Positions 34,760 to 47,146 of a DNA stretch of 64,000 bases are shown piece by piece (positions within the stretch are counted from its first letter, which is position 1; each line of letters begins with the position of its first letter). The translations under genes were made by a program, and so were the position numbers. Source of the DNA: Pholiota molesta. Taxonomy: Eukaryota; Basidiomycota; Agaricomycetes; Agaricales; Strophariaceae. A model generated the notes under the pieces. It was not told where the DNA came from, did not search any database, and was given only the letters and a program-made list of their open reading frames with translations. The stretch is taken from the NCBI GenBank assembly GCA_014925825.1, contig JACGCK010000045.1, positions 62,001 through 126,000 on the forward strand, read 5' to 3'.

Positions 34760-37259
34760 TCAGGCTTCCTTCGATATCCGCTGAATCTCATCAACACCTT
34801 CATCGTGCTCCCAAAAGCCCATCGCATCTGCAGCGTCCTGCTCTGCCCCACCACCCACAGCCTCCCGCTCCACCACCACCTCCCCGCTCAACTGCACCCC
34901 GCTGCCCTTCAGGAACTGCAGCTTCACCTCGCGGTCCTTCCGCTCCCGCTCCTCGACCTCGCCGCTGCCCCGCCAGAACACCTTCTCCACAACGTGGCGG
35001 ATGCACGTGCGGAGCAGGAGGAAGCCGTGCGACGCGAGGAGCGCGACCAGGACCGCCTTCAGCAGGAGCTCCTTCGTCGCCGAGAGCGTAGCGGGAGATG
35101 TGGCGCCGTCCACGCCCCACGGGCCTGATGCGGACGCGGTGATGAAGTGCTCTTCGACGAGCAGCGTGGGGTCGCTCTCGCCGTTCGTGGCAGCCGCCTT
35201 CGTAAGCGTGGCGGTCACTGCAGACACCGCTGCGTTAGGAAGAAGCCGGGGCGAGAACAGGTACACGAGCGCTGAATTGGTGAGCGCACCGAGCCAGGCG
35301 AGGAACGTCAGCGCGTCGAGCCACGGTCCAATAGTATCCGTGCGGGTGGGGATTGGGCGCCGGTTGTGCACCGTCATCTTGAATGCGTCGGAGCGCAGCT
35401 CAAGGAGGTTGTTCAGGAATGCCATGACTTTGTAGATCCAGTTGTTCAGTTTTCAGGAAACATAAGAGAAAAGGAAGACGCACCGGCAGCTAAAGGCCAA
35501 ATCGTCGACCAAAGAACAACGTATCCAAACTGAACCACCATTTCGCTGTAATCGACAAATAGATCGTACTCGGGCAACGCCGCCTCTTGTCTGACTCTAT
35601 CCAAAAAGACGCGCTCGACCAATCCGCCGCGCTCCTTCTCATCTTCAAAGACCACGCGTTTCTTCGCGCCATTGTCCGAACCAGAGACGACAGAGGAGCC
35701 CGAAGAAGGCACCTTCGAATGCGCCCTCTTCTTGCGGAACTCGTCAACGCGGCGCAGAACAAACGGCAGGCCCACCTCCACGAACGTGTTGACCGCCTGA
35801 TTGGTGACCGTATACGCGAACATCTGGCCCCTCAGTCTTCCCGAGTCGAGTTTCGTCTGCACCGCTGTCGGGTTGGCGTCCCAGAATTCGGAGCGGAGGA
35901 TCTTCTCAGGTGCTGCGGTCACGAAAGCGGTGGCAGCAGTGGCTACGGTCCCGTTGAGCATATCCCGAAGCGTGGCGGTGAAGCTCTGGCCAGTGGTGGT
36001 CGAACCGAAGAGCCAGGCCTGCACCCAGCGCATGACGCCCTCACCAAAGGGGACATACACGAAGGCTGAAAGTCCGAGCCCCAGATACGCGACGATAGCG
36101 CTGAGGGCGAATGTTTTAAGTGTCAGCGATGCGGCGTAGGTGGATTTGTGGGCATGGTTTTCCCAGTTCGTTAGTTTCACCGCAATCGCATGGTATATGG
36201 CGAGAACACGGGGGACAAAGATGACAAAAAGAAGAGTAGGAGAAAAAGTCTATAAAGCGTCAGATAATGAAATAGGATTGAGCGAATTGACTAACGATGA
36301 GTTGCTTTCCAGGTCCCTGGTAGAGTTGCGTAACAAAAGCTTCGAAGATGAAAATTCCGGTGAGGATAGCAGATAGAATACCAGCGAAAAAGATGATGAC
36401 GGGTATGCTTGCGAGGACACGAAGCTCCCTGACCCACCACGACATGCCTGGCTTGTACTGCGCGCGACGCTTTTCCACTTTGAAGGATCCACGTGTGCCA
36501 AAGCGCAGAGAGATTTTCCGTTCATGAATGCGCCACCACTCCACAAAAATAATGGACCATAGACAGAGTAAGATGGAGTAAATGGGGGTGTATGGGGGCA
36601 GGAAGAAGTGGGCGAGTAATCCGAGAAAGGCGGGTACTGCCAGAGATTTGGTGTAGGATGCAAGGAACTCAAAGTACAGCGCAAGCGCGTCACCAAACTG
36701 ATCGCGAATGCGGTCCAGTTGAATAGATGCAATATGACGTGGTGTCCATGCTCGTATCCACCGTTCATTGAACTCGCGATCATGCAGAAGAAATATAGAC
36801 TCGACAAGGTCCCATTCTGGTGCATCTGAGGATATCCCAAGGCCTCCGTCCGTTGGTGAAGAAGAAATGTATGAATGAACCAGTCGCAATCTGTCCGCTG
36901 GAGATAGGGGTATTGGGTTCGTCACCGGTGTCACTGGCAAGCCCGATAAAAAGTCTGAATGTCTGCGCTTCCGTCAGACGCGCTTGCGATTGAATTGGTT
37001 AAGTTTCGTACCGTTCCCGTTTCACGAGCTCCCGCACATGCTCCTGTGGGCAAACCACAAAGACGAGCAAGTGCCCAAGAGACTCCCCCCGCCGTCCGAC
37101 CGCTTTCAACCCCGCATACGTCAAAGTCTGGATGAGGCGCTTGTATTGCTGCTCTGCCTTACGCGCTTCTTCCCGTGTTTGCTGTTTGGATAGCGAAGTT
37201 GACTTGGTCGTTCTAAAGCATATTACAAGGTCGACATCTGGTGAATGAGCGCTCGTCAT
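34760..37259 (-). CDS. Anoctamin (TMEM16) family membrane protein, Ist2-like
   Basis: Four exons: 37259-37012, 36962-36296, 36249-35484 and 35427-34760; 782 residues. The N-terminal cytosolic domain is followed by a hydrophobic core with segments around LALYFEFLASYTKSLAVPAF, YSILLCLWSIIFVEWW, VIIFFAGILSAILTGIFIF, VAYLGLGLSAFVYV and the FVDYSEMVVQFGYV block near the third exon's end, which anoctamins conserve. Fungal members such as Ist2 tether the ER to the plasma membrane and scramble lipids; whether this one does is inference. The C-terminal tail has a basic/acidic stretch (EVEERERKDREVK). The 3' half is extremely GC-rich. Five copies of a 20-bp repeat lie about 110 bp upstream of its start. 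Confidence 0.9.
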
Positions 37260-38224
37260 CTCGCCGCCGTCGTGTACGGTGGCGAAGAAGTTAGAACCGC
37301 AAGGCTAGCTTTCAACATTGCCCTGCGCGGCCGAGTCACACGTCACGTGTCACACAATCGTACTTACCTGCATCGTAATGCAGCGCATTGCATCGTATTG
37401 CAGCGCACTGCATCGTATTGCAGCGCACTACATCGTATTGAAGCGCATTGCATCGTATTGAAGCGCACTCGATCTTAAGCAGTGCGTGCAAAGTGCGCAA
37501 AATGTGCAGCACGGCAGAGTGGGTCTTGATAATTGTTTTGGTAGACTCTTCAAGTTACTTAGATGTACTGAGGACCAGACCAGATAAGATTATTTAGAAG
37601 CATGCAGTACATATATCTCGTTCAATGAGTCAATTTTTGCCCATAATGTATGATTAGTATATCAACTCACCACTGGGACCGAACTGGGACCTACATATCT
37701 GCGATATCTCAGGACCAGATAAATAAGATATTTATAAAGAGACTTTCTATCTCAGAGAACATAACAGGCAAGACGTTGGGTCATTGACTCAGATATTCTT
37801 ATAATATCTCCTATCTTCAATAAATAACTTTATGTGCAAATGCAAATGTCGGAAGTCAGCCTTGAGGTTCTCGGCCAGCGTACTCGGGGGCGGCCAGAAG
37901 AAGGAGTTCGCGACTGTTGGCGGCATCTTGGCGGCATCGCGCCAATCTTCAAGGTACGACCTGGTACGACCAGCCTTCTTTCAGCCTTCTTTTAGGCTGG
38001 TGACTTCAAGTTTAACTGTCAACGACGAGACTCAGAAAAGTTTTTTTTCTGCATCAGTATTGCACGAAATAATCACAAGGACACAACCTGACACAACCTT
38101 CATGATCATAATTATATATAAAGTATGCGTCATTTGTTATGATGCCCGACGTTATTGGATGTCGGAGCCGGGAGCTAACAAAAACCGAAAGCGCACATAC
38201 GCGCCCCCCCCCATCTTAGCAACG
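37260..38224. other. Intergenic region between anoctamin and HIT genes
   Basis: Divergent promoter region of about 1 kb. Apart from the 20-bp repeat array at 37371-37470, I see no supported feature; AT-rich tracts and a poly-C run near 38203-38211 are present. Confidence 0.5.
37371..37470. repeat. Five tandem copies of a 20-bp repeat
   Basis: Perfect 20-bp period with units of the type CATCGTATTGCAGCGCACTG at 37371, 37391, 37411, 37431 and 37451. Differences between units are confined to three or four positions. It lies in the upstream region of the anoctamin gene (start 37259, minus strand) and could contain repeated regulatory sites or be a simple minisatellite. Confidence 0.95.
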
Positions 38225-39039
38225 ATGACTTCCAATCTTTCAGATAGGTATGTAACTGATAACACAAGGATGGCGATCTTCTCATACGCAGTGAACTCAG
38301 CTGCCTCTTTTGTGGAATCGTAAAGGGTATGCACTATTTGTCAGCTTCATCGAGCAGAAATGCGGATAAGATAGGGATACTAATTCTGACAATGATCGGT
38401 CTATGAAGGTAGCATCCCCAGCGTCAAGATCTTCGAAACCGAACGCAGGTAAGTACAGTATTGCTATACAATTGCAATTATCCTGGATTCTGCTGTTAAG
38501 ACATTTCGTTGCGACCTCAGTTTAGCCTTCCTTGACATTAGCCCAGTCTCTGAAGGACATACATTGGTCATCCCGAAATGTGAGTGCTTTCTGATCAAAA
38601 TTTCGAGCCACCTCCAGCTTATAAAGTATATCAGACCACGCAGAAACGATTCTCACTCTGCCAGACGAGTATCTCAGTGATATCGGTCCCGCCCTGAAGA
38701 AAGTGGCTGTCGCCACCGGAGCTGAACAGTTCAATGTAATACAGGTGTGCTTGAATTCCTTCTAGTTGCGTCGATATCATCCTTACATTATTCCGCTCAT
38801 TAGAACAATGGAGAGCTAGCATTCCAGGTAAATCAAGCTCTTTGAAGCTCGGGCTTGACACAGGGCTGATAATCGCGTCGCTGCGCCAGCATGTTGGGCA
38901 CGTTCATTTCCACATCGTCCCGAAGCCTAGTGCCACTGAAGGCTTGATCATTACTCTCGAAGATAACTGGCCAGTCAGAGCTGTGTCTAAAGAGAAGTTG
39001 GCAGAAACTGGCGAGAAGATGAAGGCACGCTTGGCATAA
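38225..39039 (+). CDS. HNT1: HIT-family nucleotide hydrolase (Hint type)
   Basis: Seven exons: 38225-38247, 38292-38326, 38409-38448, 38521-38579, 38635-38744, 38804-38827 and 38890-39039; 146 residues. N-terminal zinc-site-like CLFC, then GSIPSVKIFETERSLAFLDI, GHTLVIPKYHAETIL, QNNGELAFQ and the catalytic histidine triad HVGHVHFHIVPKP. This order is that of Hint/Hnt1 adenosine 5'-monophosphoramidases, small cytosolic/nuclear enzymes that hydrolyse AMP-lysine and AMP-NH2. Usual family length is about 130-150. The first exon holds only seven and two-thirds codons, so naive start prediction fails. Confident assignment. Confidence 0.92.
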
Positions 39040-39105
39040 TGCTCGATATCCGTCCACAGAGAATGAGTGAAACTTAAATTATGTACTTCCTGAATATGGG
39101 TGTAT

Positions 39106-41282
39106 CTACAGCGCATAGACAAAATCGGGATGCCGGTCGCCCAGTTCCATCCAAGCTTGCAGGCCACCATCCGTCTCTTTTTCGTCTGTCACGTATTTTG
39201 CGAGCACCTTTTCCCGATAACCTGGCTGAGCCTTCTCCTTGTTCTTTCGCTTCAAGTATAGCAGGTTTAGTAGCGACCCGACAACCACAATGCAGGAGCT
39301 GGAATCATAATTAGCATCGCTGTAAAGGAAACAACCAAAAGAAACCCAGGACTGACAAGGTAAGATTCATGATCGTAGTCTTTCTGAACTTCGGGCCTTC
39401 TTTGGTCGGGAATCGCCAGGTACTAAGTATACCTCCCTGTAGTTATAAATCAATCAGACATTTGGAAGGCGATAGGTAAGAGAAGATATAATTACCGAAT
39501 TCGTGGCGATAAAGCCTATCGCTATACTTGTAGCCCGTCGATAATAAGGCTCTGAATTGTTCGCCATCCAGGCTCCCAACACCGGAGCGGTGGCGTAAAT
39601 ACCTGGGACCATGAGATACAGCGCCCCATACGCTACGAACTTAGATTCGGCGCCTAGCATCAGAGAAACATAATTAGCACTGACAATGACGAAAGATGAA
39701 GTCAGATATAACCTACTTAAATACAGCGCGTATCCCACAACAGATATTGTGGTAATCATTGCATTGGCAATCCCGCGCGATTGATAACGGTCAGACCAGT
39801 ACGCGGAGAACAGAGTGACTAATTTCAAATGACATGCCGGATAAGTTCATCCGGGTTTTTTATCCAACCACAACCTCACTCACCAAAGAAGCCTGCAGCG
39901 AACGGGCCAACACTTAGCAACTGTGATTTACTGGGACTGAAACCCAGTTGGTTGACGATAGAGGGCAGGAACAAGGCGAGTCCGTATAAATTCGTTCCGA
40001 TCAAGAAAAACATGACGAAGACAGCAATGACATGCGGAGAGCGCATCGACTGGAATATCTCGTGGAAGCTGAACTTGTCAGAGGGCCTGATAGACGGACG
40101 ATCGCGCTCCAGCCGTGCCATGATGAGTCTGAAGAGTCGGGGTTGTATCAGCTCCGAATACATGATGTTGTGACGAACGGCTTCGACTTACTCTTTTTGC
40201 TCATGGGTGAGGAATTTAGAGTCACGCGGGGTGGAAGGTACAACCAGAAAGCCCAACAGGCCCATGATAACGGTGAATAGTCCTTCCTATATTACGACAC
40301 ACACGGTTTAATAAAACGTCTTCCATTCGAATTGATAGATAACTCGCCAGAATGAAGATCCATGCCCAACCAGGCCTTCCTCCTACCCCGTGCATGTTTT
40401 CGATTGCCGCTGCGAGCAGTCCTGAAAAGGCTCCGGACAACTATGAAGCCGCGTGATCAGCATTGAGGTCAACAGCATTGACAAACGACTTGCCGAAGCG
40501 GAAGAGAAAAATAGCGCAATCCTAGAATGTCGATAGTGAGGCGATAGAATATTTAATACCCGAGCATGCCCACAAACCTCAGTGACAGTTCTTTTCTAGT
40601 GTAAAATCCGGATAGATATAGAACGATACCCGGGAACATCGGCCCTTCAACAAGGCCCAGGAAAGCTCGCACAGTCACTAACCCTCTGTAGGAGCTGACG
40701 AGTCCTGCAAAGTGTTAGGAATAGCATGGTCCGGGCTGGACATAAGATACGATACCTTGTAAAGTCACCATCACTCCCCAAATCGTAAGCAACGTAGGCA
40801 TGAGCAGTCTAGGCCCGATTCTCCTCAGGAGAAGGTTTGCAGGGAGTTCCGCGGCTATGTAAGGCCTGAAGCGAACTTCAGAAGCACTCGCCGACAAAAA
40901 AAAAAGATGTTTACTTACACGTATAGCACCGTAACGCAAATCTGGTACTGGATATCTGTCAGATGTAAATCTTTCTGTAGTCCAGCGACCCGAGCGTTTC
41001 CTAACGCAATGAGTCAGTCGATGATCGATATGTTCGTGGTAGCTGCCGACCTATGTTTGACCGATCCTATGGGTGGATGAGATTTAGTTGAACAAAAATG
41101 AGCTTCGGGAAACTTGCCAAAAACGAAAGGAGGTAGAACATCGCCATTACTGGGAGGAGGGTGTAATCCATTCTTCGAACTGCTGCGCGCTCCAAGGCCG
41201 TATCCTGATGCACTCCAGTCGTCGACTCTCGCGAATCCGTCTCCGCGTCCACGGGCACATTGGAACTCTTGATATCCGACAT
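39106..41282 (-). CDS. MFS anion:cation symporter, Dal5/Tna1-like permease
   Basis: Major facilitator of the anion:cation symporter family (allantoate, nicotinate and similar organic anions). Many exons. Order of motifs: RRMDYTLLPVMAMFYLLSFL, then (after an intron with GC donor at 41117) DRSNIGNARVAGLQKDLHL, DIQYQICVTVLYVPYIAAEL, PANLLLRRIGPRLLMPTLL with WGVMVTLQG, GLVEGPMFPGIVLYLSGFYT, GRPGWAWIFILEGLFTV, a central loop with DRPSIRPSDKFSFHEIFQ, HVIAVFVMFFLIGTNLYGLA, FLPSIVNQLGFSP and GFIATNSGGILSTWRFP. The C-terminal tail ends near DRHPDFVYAL at 39106. Substrate not determinable from sequence. Confidence 0.88.
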
Positions 41283-42045
41283 GGATGAGGAAGAAAGAGG
41301 TGGTGGAGGCCAGCGTCGGATGGGGGGTCCAAAATTCCCGGGCTTTCATTTTCAGTACTTATAAGTCGGGAGCGATGTCCTAAAGGGCATGGCCCCTCGA
41401 TAAAAATAGCAGAACATTTCTTGAGTCAAAGAAGCCGGACCCTTGGCATTCTGCGATCAGTGCAGCTTCAATTATCAGTGGGTGGCACGCGATGGCATCA
41501 GCTGTACATACATATTAGTGGGATTAATGAGGCTCAACGTTTCGCCATGCGTTACGCAGCTTATTCCTGGTGAAAAGATTGGCAATCAGCTCATAAATCC
41601 TCCCAACACAAGCAGAGTTCAGGAGGTACTTGCAGGCACTTGCAATGTAATGTCGGACGTTTCGGACGTAGATCCGAACGCGTACTATCACTGAGATGGA
41701 AATTGGAATCGGAAGCAAAAGCAGAAGGTTAAGCGACGGACCCAGGACCCCTTGCTGCTTTCTTGTTCCGTTTGAAATGTTGAATCTCCGCAAACTCCTA
41801 TGGTTTCTCTGGCTAATCAAAGGAGTTTCCGACATCCATCGTTACACTATCGATCTTCTTTCTCGACTAGGTTCAAATTTCAGCTTTGACGCCCAGCAAG
41901 TTACAATTTTCTTGGTTTCAAATCATATAGTCTTCAGCTCATCCGAAATTTGGAGTAACCACCAAGAAACCATATTTCTATCCGCCGCCTGGGCCTGGGA
42001 TCTGGATCTGGCTTGAAACTTGAGCTTGAAGCTTCATAGGAACTC
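41283..42045. other. Intergenic region, divergent promoters
   Basis: No exon supported. Lies between the permease (-) and the F-box gene (+). Confidence 0.55.
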
Positions 42046-43672
42046 ATGGAAATTCCCTTTGATATCCTTCCTTCGATTTTTGATTTTCTCGATCCACTCG
42101 ATGTCATAGTATTCGGAAAGGTCAACCGTCAGTCTTCGGAACCTGATAGCTTACTGACCACAACAGTATGGTCCATGTTCATTATAGACGTGTAAACACA
42201 TTCACGAAGCGACATCAACTCGCAGCGTCTGGCTTAATATTGCGAAGAAAGTCTGTTTCCGCAATGGAATATTCGCACCTTCCTTCAATATAGAGCGAAT
42301 GAGCGTCCTCGAGCTGAAACATATGGCTACCAGTCCTTCCCGGATGCTGGCCATATTGTCAGCCAAGCCAACGAGGCCCTACCGGTTGCCTCGGATCCCT
42401 TTCTCCGGTTACCTTGTCCCACTTTCTAGAGAGCTACGTTCCGTCTTCCTCGTTCCAGGCGGTCGATTTCTTGTGGGTTTTTCGCAAAGCTATGTCAATG
42501 TTGTAGATTTACAGCGTAACGACAACCTACAACCACGACAACTGAACGAACCGGATTTCGCGATATCCAAGCCATTTTATAATGGACGCCCTATGGCGAT
42601 TGCTCCAACGCGCACTGGAAAATGCCTCTACATAGTTGGCACTAGAAGATCTTCATCTGAAATAGAGTACGTACTATGCAGTCGTTCCAAATCCTATTAA
42701 CTGAACTTCATGTGACAGAACAATATCAGTCTGGCAGTATGATCCCGAAGACCCTTCGTTGAACGATGTGGCGTCTACGATACTCCGTAGCTTGTCTCCT
42801 GTGTACACCATGATCGGTTGTCTTGCTGGAGATCTCTTTATATTCGTTGGTGACTCGGAGACTCGAAAAACGATCTATATATGGGATTTTAAGAAGAATT
42901 TGTGGGCTAGTTTTGATACATCGGAGCATGTAAATGACGAGATTGACCACGTAGGCCTTCCACACATGTCATTTTTTAGAACTGTTGATAACAGATTTGG
43001 AAATAACAGGTCGTGTACAATGAAGGAAAAATTATCTGCTTTAGTTGCAGTGGTGCAACAATTTGGGAGATGATCCAACCCCATGGCAGCCACTGTGGCG
43101 AAACGACAACATCTTTGATATTTCCAATGTCCCAAATACCTTTCAATTTTCCACTCAACAGTGGAGTCATCACTCGGACCAATACTCATTACTGGGAGCA
43201 AATTGTTAATCGTGGATTTCCTCTTACTTTTGATGCATTAGATAACGACCGCATTTCACGTCGAATCGAATTTCCGGCTTTCGGCACTGTATCTTCGAAT
43301 GATAGCCAGCCGTCCTACGTCCAGACCACATACAATACCGACAATTTCGACTCTTGCCGCCTGGTTAAACAGAGGTATTGCGATTCTAAGATAATACGAA
43401 CTTGGGCGCAAACCAAAAGGGCGGACATCATATACACTTCGATTCCTCCTCTTACTTGCCCTCCTCCCGCGTCTACCTCAGGAGTGACCAAAATTGCGCT
43501 ACCGTCCGCCATTCACAGTGTATCTCTCCAAGCGTCAAACACAATCGCCACTAGCAGATTGATGGATTACAGTTTCGATCCTCTTTCAGGAAGGCTATGT
43601 TCGATCGAGGGACGAGGTGGGTTCATCTCCGAAATCAATGTTGTGATTTCAGACTATCTACGTCATCCTTGA
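42046..43672 (+). CDS. F-box domain protein
   Basis: Four exons: 42046-42120, 42188-42666, 42719-42950 and 43010-43672; 482 residues. The N terminus EIPFDILPSIFDFLDPLDVI is an F-box, continuing through CKHIHEATSTRSVWLNIAKK. The remainder resembles the long beta-rich C-terminal region of expanded agaricomycete F-box families (ELKHMATSPSRM, FLVGFSQSYVNVVDL, YIWDFKKNLWASF). F-box proteins recruit substrates to SCF ubiquitin ligases through Skp1; the target here is unknown. Confidence 0.85.
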
Positions 43673-43785
43673 GCTTGAACTTTGGATGTACGAGATCATA
43701 AATGAAAAGAAAATGACAATTAAAGCAACATTCCGCCAACTCGCGCTACACATTTTAGCACAATATATACGTCGAGAAAAACATT

Positions 43786-44826
43786 TTATTTACATGTTTC
43801 CTTGATGGCGCGTATCCACTGGAAGACCTCTTCTGGTGCTTCTTTCCCCTCTGCTACAGTTACAGAATCCAAATTATCCACGATCACATCATATATTATT
43901 TTCAATCCCTTGCCACGGTCTCTGAGCAGCTCCCTGGTTCCCTCCGTCCCTAACGAGTGCCAAAACATTTTCGCACCCAACCACTCATTCATGACTCCGC
44001 CGAGATCGCTATCCGTAAAAGCCATCGCAGGAAAGTTGCACGCCAACCAACCGCCAGGTTTCAGCCATTTCACGATTCGGCCGATGATGACTTCCTGTTC
44101 CTCCTTTCTGAGATGGAGGAAAGAGTACATAGCCACAACGGCGTCGAACGACTCCGGTGGGAAGGATGCCGACATGATATCGGCGTGAATCAGCGTAGCA
44201 GCCGGAATATTCTGCTGTGCGAGTGCGATTTGCGCAGCGGATATGTCGATTCCCGTTAGATCGCATCCTCGTTCGATTAATGGCTTGGAAGCAAGTCCAC
44301 CGCCACATCCTAGCTCCAGGACTTTGCTCCCTGGAGAAAGGTCGTTTGCGAGCCCTTGGATGAAGTTGACGCGGGTGGCCGCTGGTCTTTGGGTATAAAG
44401 AGTATTATAGGTGTCGGAGACTATATCGTAGGCATCTGCGTTTACTTTACTGATGGGAAGTGGAGATGTAAGATCATCCGGGGCATGCAGAAGCTTTAAA
44501 CATGGACCATGTTTACTGACTGCAATGCTTTCGTTTGCTCCGATATTGGGACAATCTCCATGATGTAGTATCTGATTCGGGCTATGATTGGCGGGGGAAG
44601 TCTCTTCTCTGCGTCACAAACTTTTAGAAAGGCTCCATCACCTGATATTTGTCAAGCTCTGTCCTGGTTCGTCGGACAGTTCTAAGTTTACGGTTACTCT
44701 GTCGAAGTTAGTGCGCAGAATGCCCTCCCATTGAAGGACAAGGTAAAATCCTGATCCATCATTGTGGGAACAAACCAAGAATAAACGACGAAGGTTGCAT
44801 GTGCGAAAGCTATAATTATTGACCAC
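43786..44826 (-). CDS. Class I SAM-dependent methyltransferase
   Basis: Two exons, 44826-44642 and 44608-43786, sum to 335 residues. The catalytic domain starts about residue 110: AYDIVSDTYNTLYTQRP, motif I VLELGCGGGLASKPLIERG, GIDISAAQIALAQ, ADIMSASFPPESFDAVVAMY (motif IV region) and LKPGGWLACNFPA. This is the methyltransferase-11/25 type; substrate cannot be told. The first exon encodes about 61 residues (from MVNNYSFRTC) of unrecognised sequence joined in frame across a 33-nt intron (AG|GTGATG..GACGCAG), which is unusually short, so the N-terminal exon is less certain than the core. Confidence 0.78.
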
Positions 44827-45379
44827 TTTCGTGACAATTTGGGGATACCTTCAGCTAATTCGAGCAGTGGATCCGCCGGCTTCAGACGTTAGTAAGTACT
44901 TGGTCAGTGCTTGCATGAATACATAGTTAAAAATGTGAACCGCACCAGATACTCTAGTCATACTTAAGTTCTCCAAAGAATTTTTGTCGATATCATTACC
45001 GTCAGTTGAGTCGACATGTACACACGCATGGTTGGGTATGGATATCAACCATGGACATGGAAATCTGGGCGGCGGGCGCTTCAAGTTGAGCTTTAAATTT
45101 TAAAATTAGCAATTCAAAATTCCCATAGAAGATTTAAGGCAAAAGTGTAAGGGAAAATTTGGTAAGTGCCAAACTGCATAGACTTCCGGAATGATATCAG
45201 AATAAACAATAGACATGAGTACACTGCACTTCACAGCACTATGGCGGTGGGAAGAAGGAGCTAGAACGGAGTCTGGAAATGAATCTGGTGTCACACGTGC
45301 CATGTGTTACTAGTGATGTTAGCCGTGACATTGTTTGGCCTTGCATCTACATCCTTGCCTCTCCCCACCATCATCGACA
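44827..45379. other. Divergent promoter region of methyltransferase and UBC6
   Basis: About 550 bp with no supported exon. Confidence 0.55.
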
Positions 45380-46505
45380 ATGGCGAGCAAAGCCGCCCAG
45401 AAGCGTGTACGTTCACAAGCCCATTTCACCGCTGTCGTCGACTACCAGTGCAGCCGACACAATACATATCTTGGAAAGCAATGTGGCTGACAACCTTATT
45501 TGATCTCTAGTTGACGAAGGAATATGTCGCCATGCAGAAGGAGCCACCGCCGTTCGTATGGGCAGCGCCAGACGAGAAGAATATACTGACTTGTGAGTGT
45601 TGAACGAGCTATAACCTATGTCTGTACACTCACTTTGGCCCAGGGAACTTCCTTATCGTACGAGCATTTCCGTATCTGTCTGCCACTTGTCATTAAACTG
45701 TCGTTTAGCGCGGGCCACCAGACTCGCCCTTTGCGGACGGCGAGTATCATGGTGTTCTCATGTTTCCCCCTGAATACCCGTTTAAACCCCCAGGTATAAA
45801 GGTAGGTCTTACCGATATGATCCATCGCACACAAGTTTCTCAATTTATCCAGATGTTCACGCCATCAGGTCGTTTCGCACCGGACAAGAAGATCTGCTTC
45901 TCTATGTCTGACTTTCACCCAGGATCGGTGAGTAGTGCTCAAATATCGAAAGAGCTCAGGCTGATGTGCTGCAGTGGAACCCTGCCTGGAGTGTAGCAAC
46001 CATCCTCACCGGTCTCCTTTCTTTCATGCTCTCGGACGAAATGACGACAGGCTCTGTCACCTCCTCTGATACTTACAAGCGAGCGTTTGCAGCTCGTAGC
46101 CATTCATGGAACATCACCCAACCGCGCTTTAAAGAGGCATTTCCCGAATACAGTTCTCCGGTCATGCGGGATTTACCAAATATGGGCGAGAAGGAGCGAG
46201 GGAAGCCAGACGTACCACGGCCACCCCTATTTTCACAGCCTCCCGCGTCGACATCTGTTAACGTTCCTGCCTTTGTGCCAATAGTCGAACGACCGCCACC
46301 GCTTGCGCAAGATCCAGTCAATCCAGTGCTGGACCCCACAGACCCTTTGGCCACACGGAAACCGGACGATCCAACACGCGCAGTTACGCCTCCGGCGCCT
46401 GCCTCGACGTGGACCACTTGGCGATCTTTTATCTACGAGAAATGGCGATTGTGTGCATTCATAGCCTTGGCTGTCATGCTTTCGCGGTTCACGACGAGAG
46501 GGTAA
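45380..46505 (+). CDS. UBC6: Tail-anchored ubiquitin-conjugating enzyme E2 Ubc6
   Basis: E2 enzyme of ER-associated degradation. Six exons: 45380-45406, 45511-45592, 45644-45657 (14 nt), 45709-45801, 45853-45927 and 45975-46505; 273 residues. UBC fold: [59 protein letters not shown], then the active-site cysteine in [17 protein letters not shown], the motif specific to Ubc6/UBE2J. A Pro-rich linker leads to a single C-terminal hydrophobic segment, [14 protein letters not shown], the tail anchor. Length and architecture agree with the family. Confidence 0.95.
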
Positions 46506-47146
46506 CATTGGCTTTGTTCACTTTCTTTGGGTATTCTTGTTTTATCCCCCTCCCCAGATCACACTTTCCTTCCGGATCTCTCCAGGCTCTTATAATGGTC
46601 TACAACGCTCATTATTTTCTCTGGCTATCCCTGTCTTTCTAGTCGAACGCATGTTTCATGATATATATTAAACATCCAGAAATCTTACTCTTGATATAGA
46701 CGGTTGGTCACTTGCGTGTGCCCTGCCCGAACACTTTACCCCGAATAGACCGAACTATCTGTGATGTTTACTTATCAGCGCCGTAACGCTGATTGTTAGC
46801 AGCTTCGCCGACCATCGCGGTTTATGTCTACTTGCCGACCTGTTCATTATGGTGATCATGATGCTCCCCACAGCATCCTCCCACCAGTTATGGTTCCGTA
46901 ATCTTGGAATGTTTAACATGAACGGGTCATTCAGAATGGGTAATCGTTGCTGTTCCAAGTTCCAAAAGGTCTTTCCGACATCAACTAGATGCTTTATGCA
47001 TTGCTATTGAATTATGACGGTCATCTCATTGTATATCCAAGGAAACTTGTATCAAAAGCAAACACGGCATAGCATAATATATGGAAATCGGCAGTCATTA
47101 ACTCTCAGCTAATCAACACTTCTCCCCACAGTTCTTGAAGATCGAA
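46506..47146. other. Spacer between convergent UBC6 and GMC genes
   Basis: Contains the 3' ends of both transcripts; no exon supported. Confidence 0.55.
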
